A stretch of 64,000 nucleotides of DNA from Neoceratodus forsteri (GCA_016271365.2 JADMNL010000028.1:53338001-53402000); one strand, 5' to 3'; shown: positions 52,000 to 63,590, counted from the first letter of the stretch. Made by a program: numbers and translations. Notes: generated from the sequence alone by a model not told the origin.

Positions 52000-54480
52000 T
52001 ACATCTATAGTTCCTTTAGTCTTTCTTCATATGTCTTCTGATGCAGACCCTGCATCATTTTGGTTGCCCTCCTCTGGACAGCCTCCATCCTTTCTACGTC
52101 TTTGCAGAGATGGGGGTCTCCAGAACTGTACACAGTACTCCAGATGTGGTCTTACCAACTGTCTGTACAGAGGGCCAACAACTTCCTGTTTTCTACTGGT
52201 GATGCCTCTCTATGCATCCCAGTATCCCCAACCCTCCTTACTACCTTCTCACATTGCTGGCCCACCTTTGAGGTCATCTGATATGATCTCCCCCAGGTCC
52301 TTTCCATTTTTGTTGTCAGTATCTACCTTCACATTGTGTACTCTTCCTGGGTTTTGTTTCCCAGGTGCATTACTTTGCACTTCTTTGCACTGAATCTAAG
52401 CTGCCATACATTTGACCATTCCTCCAACCTTGCCAAGTCCCTTTTCATCCTTTCCTCCCCACCTTGTGTATCAACCCTGTTGCAGATCTTTGTATCATCT
52501 GCAAAGAGACAGACTTTCCCTTCCAGTCCCTCAGCAATGTCACTTATAAAGACATTAAAAAGGACAGGCCCCAGTACTGAGCCCTGCGGTACCCCACTAG
52601 TAACCCTCCTTTCTTCACTGTGGACTCCATTTACTATTATCTGCTGTGTCCTGTTGTCCAACCAGTGTTTTACCCAGGATACCACCCTAGGACCCACTCC
52701 ACAGGCTGGCTAATTTGTTTATTAATCTTTGGTGCAGGACTGTGTCAAATGCCTTGCTAAAGTCTAGGTAGGCCATGTCCACAGCCCTCCCTGGTCTACT
52801 GCTTTGGTCACCCAGTCAAAGAAATCAATTAGATTTGTCTGACATGACCTTCCTGCTGTGAATCCATGCTGCCTTCGGTCCTGTGCCCCACTGGCCTCTA
52901 GGTACTCAACAATTCTTTCCTTAAGAAGTGATTCCATCATTTCCCTACCACTAAGGTCAAACTGACAGGTCTGTAGTTTCCTACCTCTGTCTTGCTCCCA
53001 CTTTTGTAAAGGGGAATCACATCCGCCCTCCTCCAGTTCTCAGGTACCACCCCATCCTCCCAAGATTTATTAAAAAGGGTAGTCAGTGGTGTTACTAGTT
53101 CTTCCCTTAGTTCTTTTAAAATTCTGGGGTGAATTCCATCAGGCCCCATTGCTTTATCCACCTTCAATTTTAAGAGTTCTTTCAGAACCCTTTCTTCTGT
53201 AGAAGGACTAATATCAACCTCCCTATCCAGAGTGCTTTTATTGACGGATTAGGTGTTTCCCCTGCTTTTCCATTGTGAATACTGAGCAGAAGTATACGTT
53301 CAGTATCCCTGCTTTTTCACTATCGCTTTCTTAACAACTCTTTTCCTCTTTACTTCCAGCCTCAGTATCCTGCCTTAGTCTTTCTTTCTCCTAATGTACC
53401 TATAAAGGTTTATCCCCCCTTCTAAACCTGAGTTGGCTATCTTTTCCTCGGTTTTGGGCTTTTCGATTATTCTGACTGCCTTACTGCTTCCTTCTGCTTT
53501 AACTGGTACAGTTCTCTGTCCTGCTCCTTCTGTGTTTCCTATACTTCCTGAATACTGTCTTTTTCCCTTACCTTCCCGCCACTTCTTTTGAGAACCATAG
53601 CGTTTTTTCTTTTGTTTTGATTTGTTTATTTGCTTCACACAAAGACTTGTTGCCTCTGTGATGGTGGTTTGATGTTTCCCCATTGTTGCTCCACCCACCT
53701 TTTGCCTGTTTGCTAGTGCTTTTCTGAGCACTCTCCATTTGGCAAAATCGACCTCCTGAAGTCCAGTACCTTCACTTTTGTGTGGCTTGATTCTACAGCT
53801 AAGTTTATCATGACCACACACTGTTTGGTGATACTTGTTCCCCAGATGGCTACCCACCTCAAGATCAGAGATCCTCTCTCCATCCCCATTAAGAGCACCA
53901 GGTCCAAGATTGCTCTCCCGAGTGGGTTCCAAAACTAGCTGTCTGAGGCATGCCCTGTAAGGGGTATTGAGAATAGCCCCTTCTCTTGGATGTGGCTACA
54001 GCAAAGGTGCTCAGTCAACATCTGGTATATTCAGGTCCCCATCACAACATCTCCTCTTTCTACAACCCATCCAAGGATGCCTTCTATCATTTTTGTCCAT
54101 TTCCTTCCCTGAGATGGGGTCTGTATACAAACCCTGTACCAATTGTGAGCCATTTCCAGTCTCCAGGGTGACCCACATGCCCTCTCTCCTCCTGCTTACC
54201 CTTTAGTTCTGTTGCTTTATCTCTTCCTTTGCATAGAGAGCTACTCCTCCTTCCTCCTCCTCCTCTTCTTCCCTCCCTGTTCCTCCTGTAGATTGTGTAC
54301 CCTGGTATGTTGGCATCCCAGTCATGATTCTCTGTACCTTGTTTCTGTGACTGCCACAATGTCAGGCATCCCCTTCCATCAAGGCCACCATTTCAGGAGC
54401 TTTTCACTAATACGGCATTGGTTCTCATTACCTCCATTTTTTATGGCTTTATTTCTTTTGCCCCATCTCTGTCCCTACTG
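52000..54480 (-). pseudogene. LINE Y3 ORF2: endonuclease and reverse transcriptase (broken)
   Basis: The endonuclease begins about 54,460 with LRTNA and VAVTETR-like strands, then NIPGYTIYRRNREGRRGGG (about 54,300), VGSHLGNKYHQTV (SDH equivalent changed, about 53,850) and the basic linker KTEEKIANSG...NLYRYIRRKKD. RT: KVDKAMGPDGIHPRILKELREELVT (53,165), GVVPENWRRADVIPLYKSG, GNYRPVSLTLVVGK (52,945), then, in another frame, VSWVKHWLDNRTQQIIVNGV, SGVPQGSVLGPVLFNVFIS, the catalytic CLFADDTKICNRVD (about 52,495) and FSAKKCKVMHLGN. The active-site Asp pair is intact. Several indels. Confidence 0.8.
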
Positions 54481-54699
54481 CTTTGTCATTTCTCCATTTA
54501 CCCCAGCCCTTCTCCTACTGACTGCTCTATTTTGGTGTTTATCTCACTAATTACCTGGATTTTTGGGGGCTAGGATTTCCTACTTCTCTTCAGTGCCTCC
54601 TCCATGGCTAGTTTAAATGCTTGCCACTAGAATCATTTAAACCTATCACTAGGATTCTGGTTCCCTCAGGATAGATGCAGACCATCGCACCTCATATGG

Positions 54700-55610
54700 C
54701 CTGCATCCTCAGGTGGAGCCCCAGTCCCCAATGAAGCCAAATCCCTGAGCTCTGCACCAGCTTTTCAACCAGTCATTGAATCCCATGGTGTGGAATGCCC
54801 TAGCCTCATCTATGCCACAGACAGGTAGCACTTCCAAGAAAGTTACTGTGTGTGCTACTTGTCTAAGGCCTCTCCCCACCTCCACTAACTCCTGTTGCAC
54901 TGTTCTGATCCCATTGTCAGCCAGGTCATTCGTCCCTAGGTGGATAATGACATCTGGCTCCCTCCCCCTTGCTGCTGCTCCCATGATCCTGAGGATTCAT
55001 TTCCTGTCCCTCTGAGCCTTGGCACCAGGCAGGCACCTTACCTCCCTTTCCCCTCCTCCCCAGTTCTACCCCCTAACAACTGAGTCCCCACAGGGATTGT
55101 TTCCTTCCCTGTGGGGTCCTGGGCCCACTCTCCTAGAGGGTCTCCATTGGCAAGGTTCCCAGCATCATCAGTGGTCTCTGCAGGTGCCTCCATAGAGAAG
55201 CCATGCTTCACCAGAGTGGCAAATGAATTGTGGAGAGACACAACTGGAGGGATGTGCCTCTGTTCCACCACTCTCACCCTCCTGAACCCACCGTGGTCCA
55301 ACCACTCCTCTTTCTTTGCAACCTCTGTGGTAGTGGTGGTGGCCTGGGTGGTCCCTGGGTGGGGGAGCAGGTTTCCCGAATCCTTGCCAGCTCAACGTGG
55401 AGATGAACAACCTCCTCCCTCAGACCAGAGAGGTGCCTGAAAATAGGGCAGCAATGCAGTTTCCAGAATGTCTCCCGGAAGACTGCTGTTCCACAGCCAG
55501 TGCACTGCACCACTCCCCACATGCCTATGTCCTTCCAGTTACAGATGCTTTTTGTTCTTGTTTTAGTGTGTACAAGCTTGTGAGTGTCTCTCCCCTTAGT
55601 CACTGTGCTG
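54700..55610 (-). pseudogene. LINE Y3 ORF1: CxxC module, coiled coil and SGNH esterase domain
   Basis: The segment near 55,530-55,390 reads VQCTGCGTAVFRETFWKLHCC (one Cys pair as HCC), then LSGLREEVVHLHVELARIRE, a short coiled coil, as at the start of CR1 ORF1. From 54,984 the frame MGAAARGREPDVIIHLGTND shows the GTND block of SGNH hydrolases, then VVEVGRGLRQ-type helices, VTFLEVLPVCGIDEAR and NDWLKSWCRAQGFGFIGDWG with the late Asp. The catalytic Ser motif is in broken sequence upstream. Esterase-type ORF1 is known for CR1-clade LINEs. Confidence 0.7.
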
Positions 55611-56154
55611 CCTTTAAGGATATGAACAGGTGTTTGTTGTTAGCAGTTTTGAGAAATGATGTCAGAGCCCCTGCTATAAGGAAGTTATGCACTTGGGGTG
55701 GGTGGGATGAGGGAAGAGTGGGTGGGATCAAACCTATGCTGTCCAGAAACAATCACCTACAACTCTTACCCTCCAACCAGGGAGTTTCCTTCCTTTCAGA
55801 CACCTATTTCACAAAGGCTAAAGTAACAGGTCTAGTCACAACTGACTGCAAATATCTCCAACTACAAGTTCCTCCCAGGCAAATTAAAGTTAAAACTAAG
55901 AAAAGTCCACCCCAAACAAGAATCAATCCTAGTTACTTACACAGGTCCAAAAAGTAATAATTCAGTTCAGTGTAGTCTAGAAAATATCCTCATTGATTCA
56001 AGGAAGCTGTAGCTGCTTTCTCACTCTCCCTGTCTTCAATGTGAGAAGGAGACTGCAACACCTCTGAGACAAATAAAACTTTTCAGCAATAAAAGAAATA
56101 AATAAAATAGGGGCAAACAGTAATTTTGCTTAGCCTAATGATAAAAAATCACAA

Positions 56155-56580
56155 AAATTTAAGCACCACCTGTAATAATTTCACAGAAGATATACCCTGT
56201 AAGAAACACTTCGCTACAGAGAAAAAATAAAGCAGTAACAGAAGATATACCTTGCAAAGACAATTAGAATCAGAAGATTACAGCAGTGATCTGTTAGCAC
56301 ACACCTGTAGGCACACCCTTGTAATAATGTAGCAGAAGGTATACCCAGCAACAACAATTGAATAAGAGAAAAATAAAGTAAAAAAGCTGGCAACAAACAG
56401 TAAACAAGCCTGTGAGTACAAAATAAAAACAACACAACACAGTAAATCTGCCTAGCCAAAAGTCTTAATCCTTTCCCTTACTCTGGTAAGGTTCTTAGTT
56501 CTGTCCTTTCAAGCAAGCTAGAAGGAAAGAGCTCAGGTGAAGCCAGGTGCCTTGGCCAGCAAACCTAGCCTTACCTCCAC
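56155..56580 (-). promoter_or_regulatory. LINE Y3 5' UTR shared with LINE X1
   Basis: From AAGGCACCTGGCTTCACCTG on the minus strand to GGTGGTGCTT this is nearly the same as the X1 5' UTR (17,112-17,505), including the three GGTATACC/ATCTTCTG repeats. Beyond that point the two diverge. It probably contains the internal promoter. Confidence 0.6.
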
Positions 56581-58139
56581 CAGATATTTCCTTACCCCCA
56601 AAAAAGACAGGGAGTGGCGGCCCATCCTAGACTTAAGATACTTAACAAGCACCTAGTCAAGCCAAGATTCAGAATGGTGACTCTGGGAATATTCTTCCCT
56701 CTGAGGCCAGAGGGCTGAGCCTCCTGTACCTAAGGATGCCTACTTTCACATTCCATCTGGTGCTCCCACAGAAAGTACCTCAGGTTCGAATTGCCTCAGG
56801 CCATCACAGTTCAGAAGTAGTACCCTTAGACTAACATCAAACCATGGGTGTTCACAAATGCCTAACAGTAGTAGTGGCCTTTCTAAGGAGAAAACATTCC
56901 ATTTTTCCATACCTGGACAACTGGCTCATTGTAGGGCAGTCCTCAGACCAAGTCAAGTCAAACCTGCAAGTAACACGACAATTGCTCGCTTCTCTGGGAT
57001 TCCTCCTCAATCTTCCGAAGTCAGTTCTCGAACCATTGCAACTCCTGACCTTCATAGAGATAGAGTTGGACACTGTCCAAGCAAAAGCTTTTCTTCCTCT
57101 GGCAAGGATAAAGGCCCTTACAGACCTGGCTTCTTCTTTCCACCTTCTGGTGTCTCGACCAGCAAGGCATTTTCTTCAGCTCCTGGGTCACATGGCAGCT
57201 TCCACTGCAGTGGTGCAGGAGCCAGATTTCAGATGAGGAAATTCAGTTCCATCTGAGGTCCTTTTTGGTCTCAAAAAGATCACTCTAATCAAACTGATTA
57301 AGTGACTCAGACTCTGATCCAGGCTCTCAATGGTGGTTGCAACAGGACAACCTCAGACAAAGAGTCATTCATCACCCAGATTCATTCTGTGGTGTTAACC
57401 ACAGATGCTATCTCCTAGGATGAGGCCACTTGGGAGCCCTCACAGCACAAACAGTGTGGTCCTCAGAGAATCTCTACTTCATATCAATCTTCTGGAACTC
57501 AGAGCCAATGTGACACGTATATTAACTTTCTTGGATTCAGTACAGAACAAGGTGGTTCAGGTCAGGACAGACCACACCACCACCACCATGTGGTACTTCG
57601 ACAAGCAGGGAGGCACTTGATCTATGGCCTTGTGCATGGAAGCCATGAAATTATGGTCTCTGGATTATTCCCTGCAGACATCTTTGGTAGCAGTCCACCT
57701 TCCAGGGAAGGACAATGTGCTAGCAGACGCTGTGAGTAGGATACCTCATGGCCATCATGAATGGTCCCTGGATCCCTTAGTGTTGAATGTAATTTTCTCA
57801 AGATGGGGCACTCCAGAGATAGATCTCTTTACAGCCCCAGACAATCATCAACTTCCTCTCTTCTTTTGCAGACCCCCAGTCATGGGCTCAGTCCCCATGG
57901 ATGCTCTAGTTCTGGATTGGGAGTGGAAATTCCTGTATGCCTTCCCCCCTTTCCCCTATTATTCAAGGTTCTGATCAAGATAAGGTCACAATCATGCAGT
58001 GATCTGGTTCACCAGACTGGGCCAGGCAGTCTTGGTATCCTCTATTGCTGTCCCAACAGGTTCATCTTCCCCATCTCTTCCCAAGAACACAATCTGTTAA
58101 CCTCCTCTCAGGGAGGATATGGTACCCAACCTTCGGGTC

Positions 58140-59180
58140 TCTCAACCTCAAGGCGTGGCTCGAAGAGTTAGAATATGCAAGTCTGCATCTGATCTCAGGG
58201 GTGCTGGATATTCTCAAGCCTCTTGAAAATCTGCCACCAGAAAAACTTATAATTCAAATGGAAAAGATTCAGTATTTGGTGTTCCAATAGAGGTGTCTCA
58301 CTAGATACTGCTGATTTGGCTACAGTTCTGGATTATATGGTTCATCTTAATGGCTTAGCACTCAGCCAGCCACTCTGAAAGTTCACTTAGCAGCTGTCTC
58401 TGCATTCCTGTCAGTGGGAAGGCCTCCCCTAGCATCTCACCTGTTTCTGTAAGTTCTTTAAGGTTTGCTCACCAACCCCTCCTTTGAGATCCTACTCCTG
58501 CTTGGGATCTTAATGTTTGCATTTGCTCAGCTTATAACCCCCTTGAGCCTTAGACTTCATCAGAACTTAAGTACTTGACTTGGAAAACTGTGTTTCTAGA
58601 AGATATCACTTCTGCCAGATGTATCAGTGAATTACAAGCTCTGTCAGTGAAGCCTGATTTTATCTCATTCCATAGAGATAAGGCGATCACAGAACCAACA
58701 GAGATTCTTACCCAGGTTGTTTCAGATTTTCATCTGAACCAGTCCATGTCTCTTCCCAGGTTCTTCACTGATCATTCTTCTTCAGGAGAGAGATTACATT
58801 TTCAAATTTAAGAAGGCATAGCTACTACATTGAATGCACTAAGGCACTTAGGTTTGACTGTCCTCAGTTGTTTCCTCACTTCTAGGGGAATAGGAAAAGG
58901 GAAACCTGCTACTAAGAGAACTATTGCCAGTTGGATTGTCTCTTGTATACAATTCTGCTACAAAACTAGGCAAAATACCCCTCAGGCCTGAGGGGCTCAT
59001 TAAACGCAAGAGGTCACAGCTGCTTCTCTGGCTGCTGCCAGAAGATTTACCCTTACTAGAAATATACAAGCAGCCACACCAAACAGTCCATACATTGACC
59101 AAGCATTACTCTCTGGATATCCAGGCTAGGAGTGATGCTAGGTTTGGCACAGTAGTACTGCACAGCCTATTCACAAAATA
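58140..59180 (+). pseudogene. DIRS-D tyrosine recombinase, frame-broken
   Basis: Starts around KAWLEELEYASLHLISGVLDIL (58,150). The N-terminal domain with VLDYMVHLNGLALS (58,330) and VHLAAVSAFLSVGR (58,385) follows in changed frames. TWKTVFLEDITSARCISELQALSV (58,577-58,650) is the Arg I region with the second Arg as Cys. FFTDHSSSGER (58,765), GKGKPATKRTIASW (58,895) and the C-terminal RPEGLIKRKRSQLLLWLL segment replace the HSTRG box by frameshift. The Tyr region reads THTLTKHYSLDIQARSDARFG (59,090-59,150). Inactive. Confidence 0.8.
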
Positions 59181-59225
59181 GGTTCGGTACCCTCCTCCTT
59201 GGAGGTACTGCTTGGTAGTCTGCAT

Positions 59226-59320
59226 ATGTCAGAATACAGGGAGACTTCATGTTGTTTGAAGAAAAAATTACTCACCTTAGTAACTGTGTTTCTTCTAATG
59301 GAGTTTTGTCATATTCTGAC
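59226..59320 (+). repeat. DIRS-D internal complementary region
   Basis: ATGTCAGAATACAGGGAGAC, then TTCATGTTGTTTGAAG joined to AAAAAATTACTCACCTTAG and GGAGTTTTGTCATATTCTGAC. It is the complement of this copy's two outer ends placed back to back, at 49,141-49,175 and about 59,715-59,779. Confidence 0.85.
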
Positions 59321-59559
59321 CTCCCTCCCTGCCTCTCTTCTCAGAACCTGGTTTTTTGGGAAGTAGGCTGTGCAGCCTGATGTTGCACCTCAGGGGTGTG
59401 TAGCACTCCCCCTTTTAAAAAGGGAGTGGGTTCTATTATGTTGTTTTGTGATATGTTTGTTCATTACCTGGTTGATAGTTTGAAGCTCTTGATCTGAGTC
59501 TTTTGGGACCCAAATAAATTGGTTGACTGTTGGTGGTTTATTTACAATTTCCACCTAGA

Positions 59560-59779
59560 AAATATAGATGAGTTAGTATGAGCTCACAGAATCTGAGGTT
59601 ACACTTTGAAGTGCAGCAGACGAGGTTTGAACCAAGCTCAAGCCCAACACTCTATGCTCTGGCACAGAGTTAACTCTTTCCTTTCCCAGCAGTTCAAGTG
59701 CTGGGGCTAACTGTATATGTCAGAATACAGCAAGACTCCATTAGAAGAAATGCAATTACTAAGGTGAGTAATTTTTCTT
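59560..59779 (+). repeat. DIRS-D 3' inverted terminal repeat
   Basis: The inverted counterpart of 49,141-49,350: ACTTTGAAGTGCAGCAGACGAGGTTTGAACC against GGTTCAAACCTCTGTCTGCTGCACTTCAAAGT, and GCAGTTCAAGTGCTGGGGCTAACTG against its complement. It ends GGTGAGTAATTTTTCTT at 59,779. Confidence 0.85.
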
Positions 59780-60266
59780 CTGTCTTACAATACATTTAAT
59801 AGATGTGTTATTTATTTGAACTTTTTACTTCACGGTTTTATACAGACAGCACATAATACATTAATACCTGATAGCAAAAGTGTACAGTGAAATAATTACA
59901 GTGAGTTCGACACTGTCTTTCATTTATTACTACAGTTAAGAAATATAGATCAAAAATGATCAAAAGAACTGTTTAGAGTAAAAACTGAAACCATTGCAGC
60001 CAGTCTGCAGGACCTGTAATAGAACGTGTTTTGACAATTTATTTTATCACATAATGCAGCCTTCAAGGCTGCTTCAGTTCTATCATTGCTGTATATAAAA
60101 ATCAAGTTAACATTAAGACCCAGCAAGAAAACAGCCAGTGCAGTTTCTACCTTGGATCCCTAAAACATTAAGTAAAATAAAAGATTGCACTAACATACTA
60201 TATGGTGAAATCAATAAACTACAGTCCTCATTACCCTCCTGCACAATCCCATACTAGCATCATAAT
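59780..60266. other. Unassigned AT-rich sequence
   Basis: Nothing recognised except a short perfect hairpin GCAGCCTTCAAGGCTGC at about 60,057-60,073. Possibly unique host sequence. Confidence 0.4.
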
Positions 60267-60624
60267 CAGAGATGGGCAAAGTTGGCATTCTCCACTCTGC
60301 TCAACATTTTGTGAGTTTATGCAGTTCTTGAAATTTTTGCAGAAGCAAAAATGCAAAAATTCCACCCACGAAATGCAAAATATCACTTATGAAGTGTGTG
60401 AAATTTTGCAAGAAAAACTGCAGAATATCATCTCTCCTGGGCAAAATTCTGCAGGTTGGACAAAATTCCTTCATTTGCAGTGAAATTCTGCAGTTTCATG
60501 GCAAAATACTGCATTTCTGGGAGGAATTTGCAAAACACTAAGAATGAATGCAAAATATTTAGTACAGTGAAATTGCTGAATTTGTTGGAACTTTGGCGAA
60601 AAATTAAACTTCAGCTCATCTCTA
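60267..60624 (+). mobile_element. MITE-like repeat with AGAGATGRGC ends
   Basis: Starts CAGAGATGGGCAAAG and ends with AGCTCATCTCT, the two ends being short inverted repeats. The interior is full of TTTTGCA/TTCTGCAG motifs. Second member of the family at 530-714. Non-coding. It is followed by a TTTA repeat (60,624-60,640). Confidence 0.6.
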
Positions 60625-60764
60625 TTTATTTATTTATTTAGTTTTCGTTGACCAGTTAAGTCGCTAACAAATCCTGCCTCTTTCAGGCATGACCGGGGAG
60701 GCAGGGGATACAGATAAGCCAACGGCCTTAAACAGACCAAACTGTTGGTGGTATTTTTTAGTGA

Positions 60765-61040
60765 ATGAGAATTTGTCAGGACACACGGAAATTCTCTCAA
60801 TTTGAGAGGACAGCCATGGAGGAGATGTGCAGATGGAAGCTCTGCGATGGAGCTGAGAGTAGCAATACAGGCGAGGCCTGTTCACGGAACCGAAACCGTT
60901 TCAGTGCAGGAAAGCATGCTACTGAGCTGCAAGCGGGAGACAAAAAGGAAATTTTAATCCGGTACCTGGAGGTTCCTGAAAGGACACGAAATAACTTTGG
61001 CTTCCACAGAGATAGTTTGAGTAATGAAATTTGGTTTTGA
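60765..61040 (+). other. Unassigned open frames on both strands
   Basis: Roughly 90 codons are open on the plus strand (60,765-61,040) and a similar frame on the minus strand (60,797-61,090). Neither resembles a known domain and neither has splice sites at its ends. Possibly unique host sequence or a decayed element. 61,041-61,163 shows nothing. Confidence 0.2.
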
Positions 61041-61163
61041 ATGGTCTGGCTTCCCCACGCACTACAGTTGCAACACACTTGAGTACCCATGAATGGACAC
61101 CCGTTAAAACCGTCCTGCGACTTCAGTTCACATGCCGCCGACCTCCTGAGCTTTAACAGTTAA

Positions 61164-61306
61164 TTAATCCATGATTTATTTTTGAAGAATTGGTCAGAGA
61201 GATTCCCTCCTAAAGCTGGTTGGACTCAGGATGACAAAGGACTTGGGTACCTGATCAAGTATGGACCCGATGCCTCACTTCCTCCAACTACCACGCCTGA
61301 GCTCAG
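61164..61306 (+). other. Possible exon-like open segment
   Basis: An open frame of 48 codons runs into CTCAG|GTAGTG, a usable donor. The residues NWSERFPPKAGWTQDDKG and GLGYLIKYGPDASLPPTTTP look protein-like. There is no convincing acceptor: the AAG at 61,185-61,187 has only a short T-rich tract. Kept as a weak candidate. 61,307-62,075 holds nothing recognised. Confidence 0.2.
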
Positions 61307-62541
61307 GTAGTGACATTTTCAACCTTCTGTTTCAACTAAAGGTGCACACCAAATGTCACAGGACAAGAGCATGATGCCCTGTACCTGTAATGGAAAGCTT
61401 AATATACCTAATAACAAATACCGTTTCAAAACAGATATAGAATCAGCAATCTGCCTCCTCGGTTTCTAGCAGACTTATTTAAACAAACGAACAGGCTCCA
61501 GGAAATACTGTTAGATTAAGGTACAGAGGAGGTTTAGTCTCTCCCTGATAGGTAACATATTGTTAACATCTTGGCAAACTCAATTTTCTCATCTATTTTG
61601 CACTTATTCATGTTTAGGGAAGATTCTTTTGACATAAGTTTCAAACAATAATAACCTAGAAATTTTGGGAGAAATATTCAAATCCAAAATACCCTTTGGC
61701 TTCCTTTTCTATCCTCTTACTAGACCAAAATGAATACGTTACTGTATGTTTAGAAATGAAGGGTGATGTGGTGATATTTATCACTGGATACGAAACGATG
61801 TGATATTTTAGGCCCTCCTGAGCCGTATTAGACCTGAAGGTATTTAGACGGGAGCTGAGTTTAAAGTTAAATTGTTCAGTAACTCAGGTAATACATCTCT
61901 AACAAGCTTTTTCTTGGAAAGATAGGTGTGTGTTTTTATAGGTCAACCTCGGGCCTGTATAAATGTGTTCACGATCTCATTAGTAGTTCTATGACATGAT
62001 GAAATGTTCACTTTGTAGGATTTGGTCACTCTGTGGATCTATGTCAGAATATTTGCCAGTACAACTTATGTGACAAAGAAAAAATTACTCACCTTAATTG
62101 CTTTCTTCTCATGGAGTCTTGCTATATGGGACTAATGCAGTCATTCCATACACTTGACTGCCGGAGAAACAGTTAACTCCAGGTGATCTGGGTTCCAAAG
62201 CAGGCGCTGTTCAAAGCTCTATCTGGCTAGTTCCAACAGAACTGCCAGGTTCTCTGAGCTAAACTAATATAGAGTCTGCATGGAAAACTCTACATAGCCA
62301 TTGGCTACCTACCATTAATAGAATAGAACAATCAGAATATAAACATATTTATTGGGATAACCACACAAGCACTATAGGCCCCTCTCCCAAAAGACTCAAG
62401 TCCAGAGGGACCAGCTACTCATAACAAAACAATACCTAGTTCCCTAACCCAAAGGAACAAGAACTAGAACTAAAATAACATGACACGTGCTTGCCTAATT
62501 GCCAACCCATACCCAGTAAGTCTAGGAGGGTAGGAGGAGGT

Positions 62542-62630
62542 TGTCCTAATATGAACTCCATGAGAAGAAAAGCAATTACTAAGGTGAGTAATTTTTCTTG
62601 AACACATAATCTTGCTATAATAGGACATAT
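62542..62630 (-). repeat. DIRS-E internal complementary region
   Basis: GTCCTAATATGAACTCC, AGAAGAAAAGCAATTACTAAGG and TGAGTAATTTTTCTTG are complementary to the left terminus 62,076-62,135 (which reads TTGCTTTCTTCTCATGGAGTC). The right half CTTGCTATAATAGGACATATG should match the element's other end, which lies outside the window. Confidence 0.75.
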
Positions 62631-62639
62631 GAATACAAC

Positions 62640-63590
62640 AGTACTCCATGGAGGTCAGAACCTACTTGGAAATAGGCTCTGAAGTACAGCTGTACCAAGC
62701 GAGCATCTCTCCTAACTGGGCGTCCAGAATAATGCTTGGTAAGGTGTGAACTGTTTTCAGGTAGCAAGCAAATTTCAAATAGAAACCTCTAACAACTTCA
62801 GAATGCAGCTATACCCTGGTGAGTGAGCCCCCAGTCCTGAGGGTTTCCTACCTAGTTTTGATAACAAATTGGATACAGAGACAATCCACCTTGCAATTGT
62901 CCTCTTAGTGAATTCCTTGCCAACCTCTCCATAGGAAAGGAAAGTTGGAAGTTCAAAACCTGCTATAGTCGTTCCACATAGTAGCTTAGGGCTCTTTTGG
63001 CGTCAACTGTGTCTCCTTTCACAGGGAAAATGCTCAATGAAAATACTGGAAGAAAATGGACTGATTCAGATGAAATCTGAAACACTTTGATAAAAACTTT
63101 CTATTAGTCCTAGGACTACCTTATCCTATGAAAAGAAATAAAATCCTTTTCACTGAAAGACCTTGCAACTCAACGTCTGGCAGAAGTGATAGCCACTGAA
63201 AAACAGTTTCCATGTTAAATATGAGATCCACTTGGAAGAAGAAAGGGCTCAAAGGGAGATTGCATTAACTGAGCAATGCAGAGCATTCAGGTCCCCAGGC
63301 GAGGCTGGTTCCTGAAGGAGGTTGAGTGTGGAACCCCGTAAAAACTTGGAAAACACGGGTGAGAGGAAAAACCAGGCTTCCTCACGAAACAAAGCGAAAC
63401 AGCTGCCAGATGAACCTTCAAGGTAGCTGGTTGGGCCTAGGAATTAGATGGACCAAACAGTCAGAAAAGTGGCCAAATCAGCAGATTCTGACACAATTTT
63501 TCTCCGAACCCAAAGAAAACATCTTCACTTAAAGTGTAAGTGGCCTAGTGGAAAGCACCGGCTTTAAAATATCAGGACCCCTTGAAAAGG
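62640..63590 (-). pseudogene. DIRS-E tyrosine recombinase, decayed
   Basis: Homologous by position and words to YR of DIRS-B (for example TACTATGTGGAACGACTATAG..., CCAGACGTTGAGTTGCAAGG, and the GGTCCATCTAATTCCTAGG block). The Tyr segment is near 62,735 (AAGCATTATTCTGGACG), the HxxR box near 62,835. Many small deletions leave no long frame. Confidence 0.65.

Larger units (their letters stand above)
51595..56580 (-). mobile_element. CR1-like LINE Y3, full length
   Basis: 4,986 bp, minus strand, inserted in DIRS-D pol; the interrupted frame resumes with only a few duplicated bases (CCA, perhaps CTCCAC). 5' UTR 56,580 to about 55,700, ORF1 (about 55,560-54,700), ORF2 endonuclease (about 54,480-53,750), RT (53,170-52,330), post-RT to about 51,880, and a 3' UTR ending with the ACATAGAAACATAGAA tail and GGCCAAGCGGTCCTTATCTGCC signature at 51,595. 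The only CR1-like copy here with both ends. Frames are broken, so it is not active. Confidence 0.88.
51306..58210 (+). pseudogene. DIRS-D pol: RT, RNase H, methyltransferase-like (split by LINE Y3)
   Basis: The pol frame overlaps the gag end in the +1 frame (PSRHPDVSARVDSPIPVGG), runs to 51,594, is interrupted by LINE Y3 and resumes at 56,581 with RYFLTPK. RT motifs are broken but recognisable at 56,640-56,960 (YLDN in place of YLDD near 56,920), followed by LLNLPKSVLEPLQLLTF and HMAASTAVVQEPDFR. RNase H: TTDAISWDE-type start (57,400), INLLELRA (57,490), VRTDHTTTTMWYFDKQGG (about 57,560; Asn changed to His) and HLPGKDNVLADAVSR (57,695). The methyltransferase-like domain has RWGTPEIDLFTAPDNHQLP and YAFPPF (57,935). 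Several frameshifts. Confidence 0.85.
49141..59779 (+). mobile_element. DIRS-D, full-length DIRS element interrupted by LINE Y3
   Basis: Plus strand. With the 4,986-bp LINE Y3 (51,595-56,580) removed it is about 5.65 kb, the same size as A and B. It has a 5' inverted repeat and leader, gag, pol, recombinase, ICR (59,226-59,320) and a 3' inverted repeat ending at 59,779. It is closest to the A type in its terminal sequences. Confidence 0.92.

Noticed and set aside
53750..53932. Possible separate host gene in the 185-codon frame starting at 53,932
   Set aside because: It matches the CR1-like endonuclease-RT linker seen in Y1 (21,104-21,540), so it belongs to LINE Y3.
60765..61090. Host gene in the open frames on both strands
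   Set aside because: No splice sites at the frame ends, no recognisable domain, and opposing open frames are common by chance at this length.
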